Assembly: GCA_964590645.1 (NCBI GenBank)
Contig: CAZPYJ010000009.1
Coordinates: 73,764-137,763, forward strand
Reading direction: 5' to 3'
Length of the DNA: 64,000 nt
From: JAGNHN01 sp964590645
GTDB taxonomy: Bacteria; Bacteroidota; Bacteroidia; Bacteroidales; JAGNHN01
Below are positions 17,667-26,847 of the stretch, one piece after another. The first letter of the stretch is position 1. Each line of letters begins with the position of its first letter. Both the position numbers and the translations under genes were made by a program. Under the pieces are notes generated by a model. It was given only the letters and a program-made list of their open reading frames with translations, was not told where the DNA came from and ran no database searches.

Positions 17667-19079
17667 ATGACTGCTACCCCTGAAGCCAATATCCTTGCGC
17701 TCTTTCACGAATGGCAGGGCAAGACGCCTGAAGTGATGCTGCCTTTACCTGTATCCGGTTCTTCCAGGGCTTATTACCGACTTCAAAACGGGTGCGAAAG
17801 CTGGCTTGCGGCTTTCAATGTGGACGCCAGAGAAAATGAAGCCTTTTTCTATTTTACAGATCACTTCCTTTCCAAGGGGCTGAAGGTCCCCCGTGTTTAT
17901 TATATCGCCAAAGACCGCAAAACCTACTTCCTGGAAGACTTGGGCGATACCACCCTATTTGCCTGGATGCAGAAAAACACCGACCAGGAACAGCGAAAAC
18001 AATGGTATTATAAGGCTCTCCGGGATCTGATCGGATTTCAGACCAAAGGAGGGGAGGGACTGGACTATAGCCGGGCTTACCCTGTGGCGGAATTTGATGA
18101 ACAGGCCATCCTTTGGGATCTTCAGTATTTCAAGTATTATTTCCTGAAACTGGCAGGCATTCCATTTGATGAGTTTCGCCTTCAACAGGGGATCAGCCAA
18201 CTTGCGGCCAATCTGGCGGCGCAGCCCCGGAAGTTCTTTATGCATCGGGATTACCAGTCCCGGAACATTATGATCTCCAAGGAGGAATTATACTATATCG
18301 ATTATCAGGGAGGAAGAAAAGGCTCCTTAACGTATGACCTGGCATCTCTGCTTTTTAATACCCGGGCCAACCTGCCCTTTACCGAAAGGGCTGAATACCT
18401 GGAGTTCTACTATTCCCAATTGCCGGAAGAGATCAAGCCGGAGAGGGGCGTTTTTCAGGATCAATACTATATGATGGCTCTTGCCAGGGTGCTGCAGGCT
18501 CTGGGAGCTTCAGGATATCGCGGGTATTTTGAGCGTAAACCGTATTTTCTCAAAAGCATTCCCTTTGGCCTGCGTAATCTGGCGTTTCTTTTAAGGGAAG
18601 GACTACCATCGCTGCATCCATATCTGAGGGATGTCCTCCTTTCCCTTCCTGAAAGTGAAACCCTGAAGGCAGTAAGCACTCCTACGCTCAATCTGAGAAT
18701 TCAGAGCTTCTCCTATAAAAATGGCCTTCCCTCTGATTCTTCCGGGAATGGAGGAGGTTTTGTCTTTGATTGCCGCGCCCTGCCCAATCCCGGACGAGAG
18801 ACGGCTTTTCGGGACCTGAGTGGCAAGGATGATCCGGTCGTTGCCTACCTGAAAGCACAGCCTGAAACAGCGCACTTCCTGGAAAATGCCGGGAAGATTG
18901 TCCAACAAAGTGTGGAGGCATACCTGGACAGAAATTTTGAGAACCTGAGTGTGAGTTTTGGTTGCACAGGCGGACAACACCGATCGGTGTATTGTGCAGA
19001 AAGAATGGCAGATCGGTTCCGGGCTTTTCCCGGGCTAAAGGTAATCCTGCGCCATCTTCAACTGGATGGACCCCACTGA
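17667..19079 (+). CDS. Sugar kinase (AmgK-like phosphotransferase) fused to a RapZ C-terminal domain
   Basis: The N-terminal two thirds are an aminoglycoside-phosphotransferase-fold kinase, with the catalytic loop HRDYQSRN at 193-200 and the metal-binding IDYQ at 211-214. The last third (about 335-465) is the RapZ C-terminal domain, seen in FVFDCRALPNPGR and GCTGGQHRS. In Pseudomonas AmgK phosphorylates MurNAc (and GlcNAc) at the anomeric carbon, and MurU then makes UDP-MurNAc. A MurU-like gene follows here in the same apparent operon, so a role in cell-wall sugar salvage is a fair inference. In enterobacteria the RapZ C-domain binds glucosamine-6-phosphate and an sRNA, so the fusion may let an amino sugar control the kinase. 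The length is 470. The -7 box 22 bases upstream supports this start. Confidence 0.8.
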   Translation: MTATPEANILALFHEWQGKTPEVMLPLPVSGSSRAYYRLQNGCESWLAAFNVDARENEAFFYFTDHFLSKGLKVPRVYYIAKDRKTYFLEDLGDTTLFAWMQKNTDQEQRKQWYYKALRDLIGFQTKGGEGLDYSRAYPVAEFDEQAILWDLQYFKYYFLKLAGIPFDEFRLQQGISQLAANLAAQPRKFFMHRDYQSRNIMISKEELYYIDYQGGRKGSLTYDLASLLFNTRANLPFTERAEYLEFYYSQLPEEIKPERGVFQDQYYMMALARVLQALGASGYRGYFERKPYFLKSIPFGLRNLAFLLREGLPSLHPYLRDVLLSLPESETLKAVSTPTLNLRIQSFSYKNGLPSDSSGNGGGFVFDCRALPNPGRETAFRDLSGKDDPVVAYLKAQPETAHFLENAGKIVQQSVEAYLDRNFENLSVSFGCTGGQHRSVYCAERMADRFRAFPGLKVILRHLQLDGPH

Positions 19080-19092
19080 TTTTTTTGCAGCT

Positions 19093-19212
19093 ATGTCTAA
19101 AACCCTTTGTAAAGAAGACAAGAAACAAAAGAGCCCGCCGCGCTTCACCTGCCAGCGATGTGGACGCAAAGCCGCCAAAAAGAAGCGTTTATGCAAGCCC
19201 AAAGCCCTATGA
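19093..19212 (+). CDS. 39-residue zinc-ribbon-like protein
   Basis: A small gene fitted exactly between its neighbours: it starts 13 bases after the kinase/RapZ stop, and its TGA overlaps the next gene's ATG as ATGA (19209-19212). The product is very basic (Lys/Arg-rich) and has TCQRCGRKA followed by RLCKP, a CxxC...C pattern that could bind zinc or RNA, plus one more Cys at residue 6. I have a memory of similar tiny CxxCG proteins in Bacteroidota and other phyla, but no function is known to me. The tight junctions on both sides and the biased composition argue that it is real despite its size. It could alternatively be a translational-coupling leader for the MurU-like gene. Confidence 0.65.
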   Translation: MSKTLCKEDKKQKSPPRFTCQRCGRKAAKKKRLCKPKAL

Positions 19213-20012
19213 AGCCTGGGCTGACAGAGCAGCCTTCTCCTGTGGCGATGATCCTGGCAGCGGGCTATGGTACACGCCTCAAGCCCCTTACGGATCGTCT
19301 GCCCAAAGCACTGGTGAGCCTGCAGGGAAAGCCCCTGCTGTATTATATCCTGAGACGCCTGCAAAGCCTCGGGATACAGCACGTGGTCATCAATGTGCAT
19401 CATTATGCCGACCAAATCCTGAACTATCTGGATGGCCGGCACTTTCCCGGTCTCCTTCTCAGCATCTCCGACGAATCCGAGCATTTGCTGGATACCGGAG
19501 GAGCTTTGTCGAAAGCCCTGCCCCTGTTTGGCCTTGCCAATGAAGTGCTGGTGCACAATGTGGATGTGATCAGCGATATCAATTTGCATACTATGCTGAG
19601 GCAACACCGGACAAACAAAGCTGCGGCCACCCTGGCCGTAAGAAATCGTCACAGCAGCCGATACCTGCGTATCTCCCCTGAAGGATTGCTTTGCGGATGG
19701 GAAAATCGGGCTGACTCAGCCTTGCGCTGGAGCGGAGCGGCTTGTCCCGATTCCCAGCAGATGGCCTTCAGTGGGATCCATATTTTGAATGTAAGTTTGA
19801 TCCGGGCGATGCCCGCAGCAGGCTCTTTCCCCATCATACCGGAGTATCTAAGGATGGCAGCATCGCATCGGATAGAGGCTTTTCCGCACAACAGTGATCA
19901 CTGGATGGATATGGGACGACCGGAGGATCTGAGCAGCCTGGAACAATGGATGCAAACCCCCGAAGGAAAACAATGGACCCAACAATACCTGGACGGATGG
20001 AGCCCTTCCTGA
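19209..20012 (+). CDS. Sugar-phosphate nucleotidyltransferase (MurU-like)
   Basis: An NTP-transferase that would activate a sugar 1-phosphate with UTP. The nucleotide-binding signature is MILAAGYGTRLKPLTDRLPK at residues 14-33, followed by a GKPLLYY sugar-site stretch and VLVHNVDVISD (metal/nucleotide Asp). The length is 267, close to short MurU-type enzymes that lack a C-terminal beta-helix acyltransferase domain. The preceding kinase makes MurNAc-1-phosphate the most plausible substrate; mannose- or glucose-1-phosphate cannot be excluded. Several ATGs are possible upstream (19158, 19191). I choose 19209 because its ATGA overlaps the stop of the zinc-ribbon gene. The end overlaps the AddB-like start by 16 bases. 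Confidence 0.8.
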   Translation: MKPGLTEQPSPVAMILAAGYGTRLKPLTDRLPKALVSLQGKPLLYYILRRLQSLGIQHVVINVHHYADQILNYLDGRHFPGLLLSISDESEHLLDTGGALSKALPLFGLANEVLVHNVDVISDINLHTMLRQHRTNKAAATLAVRNRHSSRYLRISPEGLLCGWENRADSALRWSGAACPDSQQMAFSGIHILNVSLIRAMPAAGSFPIIPEYLRMAASHRIEAFPHNSDHWMDMGRPEDLSSLEQWMQTPEGKQWTQQYLDGWSPS

Positions 20013-22849
20013 AAAAACTGGCTGAACACCTTATTCACCAAACTGGTGGCAGCCTGGCCGACCTTTGTGTCGTTTTGCCCAACCGCCGGGCCGGACTGTT
20101 TCTGCAGCAGCACCTTTCCAATCAATTTCACAGCCCGGTATGGCTTCCTGAAATCCTGTCGGTGGAGGACTTTGTTTTCAAGCTTTCCCGCCTGGAAAAG
20201 GCCGATAAGCTCGATCTTTTACTCGAGTTTCATCGACAATACAGTTCTGGCAGGGAGGGAACTCCCGCTCCCCTGCGGCAGTTTTTATATTGGGCCGATC
20301 CCCTCCTGGATGATTTTAATGATCTGGATTACGCCCTGGCCGATGCCTCCGAGGTCTTCCAATATCTCAGCGACGTAAAGGCCATCGAGATGTGGAATCC
20401 ATCCGGAGGGGTGCTCAGCCCTTTACAGGAAGATTACCTGCATTTCTACCAAAGCCTGGGAGGACTGTATCGGCAGCTGCGTGAGGCTGTGCTGACCAGA
20501 AGAATGGCCTGGCCCGGACTGGCAGCCTCGGTATTGGGGATGGCCCTGGTGCAGGAAGAGATTGAGCTTCCCTGGAAAACGCTCTGCTTTGCCGGTCTCA
20601 ATGCCATTACCCCGGCCGAGCAAAAGATTCTACACGCCCTCAGACAGCAAAGAGATACCCTGCTGCTTTGGGATGCAGACCGTTTTTATACTCAGGATCC
20701 TCAGCACGAAGCCGGTTTTTTTCTCCGAAAAAACAAGCAAGCCTTTACGGGCCCCTTTCTTTGGGAGGAAAGCAGGCTGGGACAAGGAAACTCGGATATC
20801 CGGATCGAGGGCGTGCCCGGGAAAATTGCCCAGGCTAAACTCAGCGGCAATATATTGCGGCAATGGATAGCGGAAGGACATCAGACAGATGCCGCTACGG
20901 CTGTCGTGCTGGCAGATGAAAGCCTATTGCTGCCCGTACTCAATGCCATCCCTCCCGAAATCAAAGATGTCAACGTCACAATGGGCTTTTCCCTGAATCA
21001 AAGTCCGGCTTACCGCTTCTTTCTTGCCTGGCTCAAATTGATGGAAGACAGGGAAAGGCTCAGCCAGCTTCGGGGGAGGCATTCCGCACATTACCGCCTG
21101 CGCTTGCTGTTGCCCGTGCTTACCCATCCCTGGTTTCACTATCTGGATGCACCCCTGGAAGGGAATGCAGCCCGGATGAGTGAAGGCTTGCTGTTCCGCT
21201 TGCAAAAAGCCGGACGGCTGGCTGTTTCGCCGGCTGAACTGTATGCGTACTGTCAGCAGCACTGTCATCCCGGACTTTCCTGGCAGGATGTTTTTCCGGA
21301 AAACCTGCCTGAACCCGCACGCTGTGTGCAGACGATGCTTCAGGTGGTGGAGGTCTTGCGCCAGGAGATGACCAGCCGGCCTGAGCAAGCCGCTTTCGGC
21401 CTGGAGACAGAATACCTCTACCTGATCTGGCAACAGCTCAACCGGCTTCAGAATTATTTCCGGGAGGGTGTTGTACCAGAGGATTTGCTGACCCTTCGCC
21501 TGCTCTTCGAACGGATGCTTTCTGTAACCCAGCTGCCCCTTAGCGGAGAACCATTGAGAGGATTGCAGATTATGGGAATGCTGGAAACACGGGCCCTCGA
21601 CTTTGAGCGCGTGATCCTGCTTTCCGTCAATGAGGATGTCCTGCCGGCAGGAAAGTTCCAGCAAACTTTCCTGCCTATGGAAGTGCGTCAGCGATATCGT
21701 CTGCCCTCAGGGGGCGAAAGGACAGCCGTGGCAGCCTATCACTTCTATCGTTTGCTTCATCATCCTTCGCGGGTGCATATTGTCTACAATACAGAAGTAG
21801 GTGGCCTGGGAGGCGGAGAAAAGAGCCGCTTTATCCACCAGCTTTTGTTTGAGCTTCAAAATACCAAAGGGGAAATGCCATCGGCACCCCGGGAAAGCGG
21901 CCTGATTCCTGAAGCCATTCCGTTGAGTGTATTGCAATTTGATAAAGACAAGGACATATTGTCCCGATTGGACGCCCTGGCCGAAAAAGGCTTTTCTCCC
22001 AGCTCCCTGGCGGAATATCAGGCTTGCCCTTTGCGATTCTATCTCTCCTACTTGTGCTACCTCCGCCCGGAACAGGAAGTAGTTCAGGAAGGAAGTAGCC
22101 TGGAAGTGGGAGACCTGCTTCATCTCGTCCTCGAATACCTCTATAAACCCTATCTGGGGAAGCCCCTGAAGAAGGAGTATTACAGAGAGATGCAAAAAAA
22201 TGCCCGTACAACACTCGAAAAAGCCTTCCTTGAAAAATTCCCGGATCGGGAAAGGAGTGTGGGCAAAAGTCTGCTTCTTTTTGAACAGTCACTCCTGATG
22301 CTGCAAGGGTTTCTTAAGGCTGAAGAAGAATGGCTGGAGGGTCAGAAAGAGGGCAATAGCCTGATCGTAACGCAAATTGAAAGGGAAGAAATGATTTCCT
22401 ATTCCTTTAACACAAAAGGAGGCTGGGAAAGAAAGATAAGACTGAAAGGGAAAGCGGACAGGATTGACTACCTCAATGGCCGGAAACGCATTGTGGACTA
22501 TAAATCAGGCAGGGCAGAAGCCTCCGGATTGAAAGTAGATCAAGTTGCAGATCTCGCAGAAGTAAAGTATAAACAGGCATTTCAATTGCTGGTGTACGAT
22601 CTGATCTTTTCCGGGGCTGAGCAGCCGGAACATCGGCTTTGTATCCTGCCCCTGAAGAAAATGAAACAAGGCCCGCTTATGCTTCAGTTTGCTGGCAGTG
22701 AGCTTGTTGGGCCTGAACAGCGGGCTCTTTTCCAGACCTACCTGGATTCCCTTCTGGCCGATATTTTTGATCCCGGGCAGCCCTTTTCTCAGACAAACGA
22801 TCTTACCCAATGTCGCAATTGTAACTTCAAAGATTTGTGCTACAGGTAG
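19997..22849 (+). CDS. PD-(D/E)XK nuclease family protein (AddB-like)
   Basis: The likely partner of the AddA-like helicase in end resection and recombination. It has an inactivated helicase-like N-terminal region beginning with VVLPNRRAGLFLQQHL. The C-terminal RecB-type nuclease has ADRIDYLNGRKRIVDYKSGR, which includes the catalytic Asp and the DxK. Four cysteines are placed as in AddB proteins that hold a 4Fe-4S cluster: one in YQACPLRFYL and three in CRNCNFKDLC at the very end. From the ATG at 19997 the length is 950. Earlier in-frame ATGs at 19946 and 19973 would increase the overlap with the MurU-like gene and are less likely. The gene sits at the end of the kinase/RapZ operon instead of beside addA. 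Confidence 0.85.
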   Translation: MEPFLKKLAEHLIHQTGGSLADLCVVLPNRRAGLFLQQHLSNQFHSPVWLPEILSVEDFVFKLSRLEKADKLDLLLEFHRQYSSGREGTPAPLRQFLYWADPLLDDFNDLDYALADASEVFQYLSDVKAIEMWNPSGGVLSPLQEDYLHFYQSLGGLYRQLREAVLTRRMAWPGLAASVLGMALVQEEIELPWKTLCFAGLNAITPAEQKILHALRQQRDTLLLWDADRFYTQDPQHEAGFFLRKNKQAFTGPFLWEESRLGQGNSDIRIEGVPGKIAQAKLSGNILRQWIAEGHQTDAATAVVLADESLLLPVLNAIPPEIKDVNVTMGFSLNQSPAYRFFLAWLKLMEDRERLSQLRGRHSAHYRLRLLLPVLTHPWFHYLDAPLEGNAARMSEGLLFRLQKAGRLAVSPAELYAYCQQHCHPGLSWQDVFPENLPEPARCVQTMLQVVEVLRQEMTSRPEQAAFGLETEYLYLIWQQLNRLQNYFREGVVPEDLLTLRLLFERMLSVTQLPLSGEPLRGLQIMGMLETRALDFERVILLSVNEDVLPAGKFQQTFLPMEVRQRYRLPSGGERTAVAAYHFYRLLHHPSRVHIVYNTEVGGLGGGEKSRFIHQLLFELQNTKGEMPSAPRESGLIPEAIPLSVLQFDKDKDILSRLDALAEKGFSPSSLAEYQACPLRFYLSYLCYLRPEQEVVQEGSSLEVGDLLHLVLEYLYKPYLGKPLKKEYYREMQKNARTTLEKAFLEKFPDRERSVGKSLLLFEQSLLMLQGFLKAEEEWLEGQKEGNSLIVTQIEREEMISYSFNTKGGWERKIRLKGKADRIDYLNGRKRIVDYKSGRAEASGLKVDQVADLAEVKYKQAFQLLVYDLIFSGAEQPEHRLCILPLKKMKQGPLMLQFAGSELVGPEQRALFQTYLDSLLADIFDPGQPFSQTNDLTQCRNCNFKDLCYR

Positions 22850-22918
22850 TTTCGAAACTTTCTTGTTTTCTGCATCTCTTTCCTGATAGGGCTTTATAAA
22901 GTATGTTGCTGAAAGGAA

Positions 22919-22926
22919 TATCTTTG
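22919..22926 (+). promoter_or_regulatory. -7 box of the BNR-protein gene
   Basis: TATCTTTG, matching TAnnTTTG, lies 18 bases before the ATG at 22945. It is downstream of an in-frame ATG at 22903, so that ATG cannot be used from this promoter. Confidence 0.5.
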
Positions 22927-22944
22927 TCACAGATAGAGAAAGAT

Positions 22945-25900
22945 ATGCGTCATTGTTTCAGATTATTTGCTTTTTTGAGCCTGTTTTTTGTTTTTGCCCC
23001 ACTCCGGGCGCAGCATACCCCACTTGTCTCTTTGGATACGGCTGATTATCCCTATTGGGTTGAAATGATGGAAGATCCGTCCATTCCTGTGCCGGATGTG
23101 GTTCGGGCCTTTGAAACCTACTGGGAAGGGAGAGAGGTCACCCGTGGAAGTGGCTGGAAACCTTTCCGCAGATGGGAATACTGGCAAACAATGCGGATGC
23201 GCCCTGATGGAAGCAGGGCCACCAGCGATGAGTTGGTGGCTGCCTGGAAGGCTACCGCATCACTGCGTAGCCAGGAGTCGAGTGGCGGAAATTGGACGAT
23301 ACTGGGGCCTGTTCAGCAACCCCCTATCGTGAATTCAGGACAGCCCAATGGGCTGGGACGGGTCAATGCCCTGGCCTTTCATCCAAGCAACCCTGACATC
23401 ATCTATACAGGCGCCTCTTCAGGAGGACTCTGGAAAAGTACTGACGGTGGACAAAACTGGGCGGTGCTGACAGATCATCTCCCCAGCCTTGGCGTAAGTG
23501 CAATCCTGGTGGATCCGGGAAATCCTCAAATTATCTACCTGGGCACCGGTGATCGCGATCACAGCGCAGCCTCCGGTATCGGGGTTTGGAAAAGTATGGA
23601 TGCCGGGCTGAGCTGGACAGCCTCAAATACCACGATGGGCAATGTGACGGTCGGAGACCTGATGTTCGCCCTCAACCGTACAGATGTCATTGTGGCGGCT
23701 ACCAATGCGGGCATTTTTCGCAGCAACGATGCAGGACTGAGCTGGCAGAATGTGCAGACAGGCAATTTTAAAGACCTGGACCAGCACCCTGCAGATGCAG
23801 GCATCTTCTATGCCTCGGCCTCCGGAAAATTTTACCGCAGCACAGATACAGCGCAGAGCTGGCAACAGATGCAAAGCCTGCCTGTCGTATCCCGAATCGT
23901 CATTGCCACCACCCCGGTGGCTCCCAATTTCGTTTATGCCCTGCTCACCAATCAGAACTCCTTTCACTCGCTGCGGCGCTCAATGGATGGAGGACTGACC
24001 TTCACGGAAATGTCGAACAGCCCCAATATTATGGACTGGTCCACAACCGGCAGCGGAACAGGAGGGCAAGCCTGGTATAACCTGGCCCTGACCGTTAGTC
24101 CGCTCAACCCGAATGAAATTTATGCCGGGGGAATCAATGTCTGGAAAAGCCTCGATGGGGGTCTCAACTGGACGATCAATGCCCATTGGACGGGAAGCGG
24201 CGGCAATCCTGCCGTCCACGCCGACTGCCACTGGTTGGGATATGCCCCTTCAGGAAGGTTATACACCGGGAATGATGGGGGGGTGTATTATACAGACAAT
24301 GGGGGAAGCAACTGGACCGAGATTAGTAGTGGTCTGGCTATCAGTCAGATATATAAGATTGGCCAGTCGGTGACCCAACGCGACAGGATGATGGCCGGAT
24401 ACCAGGACAATGGAACCACCGTCTATAACAGCAGCGGATGGCTTACTGTCGCGGGAGGCGACGGGATGGAGTGTGCGGTGGATCCATCCAATCCTTCCTA
24501 TACCTACGGATCCTATTACTATGGCAGCATCTACCGTCTGACAGACGATGTATATAATGGCTCCATCGCCGGAAACGGCACCAATGGCATCACCGAAGGC
24601 GGAGCCTGGGTGACCCCTTTTGTGATTTCCCCACATAACCCCAATACTATGTTTTTGGGAATGAATGCCGTATGGAGGTCGAATAATATTAAAGCTTCCT
24701 CCACTTCCTCGGTAAGCTGGACCTCCCATAATCTGAATCTCAGCGGGGGCAACTGCCTCGATATGGAGTTCTCTCCACTGGATCCCGGTCTGCTTTACGT
24801 CTCCAAATACAACAATACCTTGTATCGGACAGACGATGCCAATGCAAACCAGATATTCTTTACCGATCTCACTCCCTACCTCCCGCATTCCGGCCAGGTG
24901 CGCTCCATCGAGACGCATCCCACCGACGCCAATACCGTATTCATCCTGCAGAACAGAAAGGTTTTCAAGTCGGTGGACCGGGGATTGAGCTGGACAGATC
25001 TGACGGATAACCTTCCGGATGTGCCGATGAGTGACATCATTTTTTACCGACGCAGCCAGGATGGACTCTATCTGGGAACCGATATAGGGGTATTTTACCG
25101 GGATGATTTTACCAATGGATGGATTTCTTTCTCCCAGAATTTACCGGCTGCCATCCGCGTCACCGAGCTGGAAATATGGTATGATTCCCTGAGCGGAAAC
25201 AATGACATCATCAGGGCCGCTTCCTATGGAAGGGGAGTATGGCAATCCGGTTTGTATGAAACCCATCCCCAGGCATTGTTCATCGCCAGCGATACCCTGA
25301 TCCCAAAAGGGTGTTATGTGGATTTTACAGACCTCAGCGGAGGGATTCCGGCTTTGTGGAATTGGGAGTTCCCCGGCGCCATTCCTGATACTTCCACCCA
25401 GATGAATCCGCAAGGGATCTTCTATCCCAATCCCGGCCTGTACACAGTGAAGCTAAGCGTAAGAAACAGCATAGGCATCGACAGCCTTGTACGATTTTCA
25501 TATATCCACGTAAGCGATACCCTTTTGCCGGAAGTCGACTTTCAGGTTAGTGATGTGTATTTGTGCTCTACCAATCCTGTCGCCTTCTTTGAAGATCAGA
25601 GCAGGCATTGTCCGGATGCCTGGGAGTGGGTATTCAGCCCGGATAGCGTCAGCTTTCTGAATGGTACCCACGCATCCAGCCCCAATCCTGTCGTGCAGTT
25701 TAATAGTCTGGGAGTCTTCAGCCTTAGCCTGAAAGTGGGCAATGCCAATGGTTCGCAAACAATGCAATACCTCAACCTGATCAATGTGGGTGGAAAACTC
25801 TTTCCCTATACTTATGATTTTGAGGTGAATGAAATGAGAAAGGATGGTTGGCTCATTGAGAACCCGGATGGAGATCATACCTGGAGGATATGGGATCTGG

Positions 25901-26598
25901 GAAGCCGGGGAAAAGCAGCAGGGATTCAGATCTATGGCACGAATACCCTGGGGTTCACAGATCGTCTGATTACCCCGCCTTTCAGGCTCGTCGGAAATAA
26001 TGCCTTTCTTCGCTTCCGCCACGCCTATGCCCAATACCAGGCCGATTATTCTGATTCCCTCAGGGTATATATCTCAGATGACTGCGGGACTACCTGGACG
26101 CTTTTGGAGAGCTATGGTGAAGACGGAAGCGGATTGTTCGCCACCCGCCCGCCGCAAACAACTTCATTTGTTCCTTATGCGGATGAAGACTGGTGTGATA
26201 CCCTTGGAATATGTAAAGAGATACCACTGCATCCCTGGCTGGGCAAGAATGACCTCAGGATCGCTTTTGAATCATACAGTTATCTGAGCAATAATATTTT
26301 TATCGATGACGTGGAAATCGCTCCCAGTGCCGGTATTCCGGAGGCAACTGAGGTGATCCGGCAAATGGAGGTGTGGCCAAACCCGGCCGGACGCTTTGTG
26401 AACCTGCTGGTTCCGCATAGTGGAGTAGGTCTGTTATCTGTTTTGGATATGCAGGGACGGCAGCTGATGCTGGAAGAAGTGAGGATGGAAGTTAACGAAG
26501 CATTGCGCATTACCCTTCCCGGCACATCTTCAGGACTCTATTTGATTCAGCTGGAGATAGAAGGGGAGCGTTATCAGGCCAGGCTTACAAGACAATAA
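22945..26598 (+). CDS. Secreted BNR/sortilin-like beta-propeller protein with PKD domains and T9SS sorting domain
   Basis: A surface or secreted protein of about 1217 residues. The signal peptide ends in FAPLRAQ. About residues 110-770 are BNR/VPS10-type propeller repeats, seen in many GGLWKSTDGGQNW-like motifs. A PKD-like domain covers about 780-860, and a second PKD-like domain (about 865-955) contains HCPDAWEWVF. A jelly-roll/MAM-like module (about 960-1125) contains YGTNTLGFTDRL, FRHAYAQYQ and YGEDGSGLFAT. The type A sorting domain (about 1130-1217) starts VWPNPAG. The second PKD and jelly-roll modules closely resemble those of the following metalloprotease. Propellers of this class bind glycans or proteins; sialidase activity is not shown. 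The upstream ATG at 22903 is rejected because the -7 box lies between. Confidence 0.85.
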   Translation: MRHCFRLFAFLSLFFVFAPLRAQHTPLVSLDTADYPYWVEMMEDPSIPVPDVVRAFETYWEGREVTRGSGWKPFRRWEYWQTMRMRPDGSRATSDELVAAWKATASLRSQESSGGNWTILGPVQQPPIVNSGQPNGLGRVNALAFHPSNPDIIYTGASSGGLWKSTDGGQNWAVLTDHLPSLGVSAILVDPGNPQIIYLGTGDRDHSAASGIGVWKSMDAGLSWTASNTTMGNVTVGDLMFALNRTDVIVAATNAGIFRSNDAGLSWQNVQTGNFKDLDQHPADAGIFYASASGKFYRSTDTAQSWQQMQSLPVVSRIVIATTPVAPNFVYALLTNQNSFHSLRRSMDGGLTFTEMSNSPNIMDWSTTGSGTGGQAWYNLALTVSPLNPNEIYAGGINVWKSLDGGLNWTINAHWTGSGGNPAVHADCHWLGYAPSGRLYTGNDGGVYYTDNGGSNWTEISSGLAISQIYKIGQSVTQRDRMMAGYQDNGTTVYNSSGWLTVAGGDGMECAVDPSNPSYTYGSYYYGSIYRLTDDVYNGSIAGNGTNGITEGGAWVTPFVISPHNPNTMFLGMNAVWRSNNIKASSTSSVSWTSHNLNLSGGNCLDMEFSPLDPGLLYVSKYNNTLYRTDDANANQIFFTDLTPYLPHSGQVRSIETHPTDANTVFILQNRKVFKSVDRGLSWTDLTDNLPDVPMSDIIFYRRSQDGLYLGTDIGVFYRDDFTNGWISFSQNLPAAIRVTELEIWYDSLSGNNDIIRAASYGRGVWQSGLYETHPQALFIASDTLIPKGCYVDFTDLSGGIPALWNWEFPGAIPDTSTQMNPQGIFYPNPGLYTVKLSVRNSIGIDSLVRFSYIHVSDTLLPEVDFQVSDVYLCSTNPVAFFEDQSRHCPDAWEWVFSPDSVSFLNGTHASSPNPVVQFNSLGVFSLSLKVGNANGSQTMQYLNLINVGGKLFPYTYDFEVNEMRKDGWLIENPDGDHTWRIWDLGSRGKAAGIQIYGTNTLGFTDRLITPPFRLVGNNAFLRFRHAYAQYQADYSDSLRVYISDDCGTTWTLLESYGEDGSGLFATRPPQTTSFVPYADEDWCDTLGICKEIPLHPWLGKNDLRIAFESYSYLSNNIFIDDVEIAPSAGIPEATEVIRQMEVWPNPAGRFVNLLVPHSGVGLLSVLDMQGRQLMLEEVRMEVNEALRITLPGTSSGLYLIQLEIEGERYQARLTRQ

Positions 26599-26794
26599 GA
26601 TTATGTCATTCTTCTTATTAGCATTGCAGTACATTGCTATGCGTGGTGTCCACATTACACAGAATATACACCTCAGGCTCCAGCCTGCGATATAGAAAGT
26701 TCGCAGGGTGGCCCTAAGGACAGCAGGGAACAGTATTTTGTTTGTCAGGAGTGGACTAATCCAACGACACATTATTATAGAAAGGGATGAACAG

Positions 26795-26827
26795 TTTGAA
26801 TGTACGTATGTTAGATATTTAATTTAG
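26795..26827 (+). promoter_or_regulatory. Candidate promoter of the metalloprotease gene
   Basis: TTTG (26795-26798), 21 bases and TAATTTAG (26820-26827) give a -33/-7 pair with one mismatch in the -7 box. It favours the ATG at 26848 over a GTG at 26827. The rest of 26599-26794 contains a short CAGGCT/AGCCTG hairpin but no supported gene. Confidence 0.4.
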
Positions 26828-26847
26828 TGCATCCCGCTAAAGCGATT

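Noticed and set aside
26599..26785. A frame with Cys residues (YAWCPHYTEY ... QYFVCQEW) that recalls a transposase zinc finger remnant
   Set aside because: It has no start codon and no further transposase sequence, and the cysteine spacing does not fit a known finger; too weak to call.
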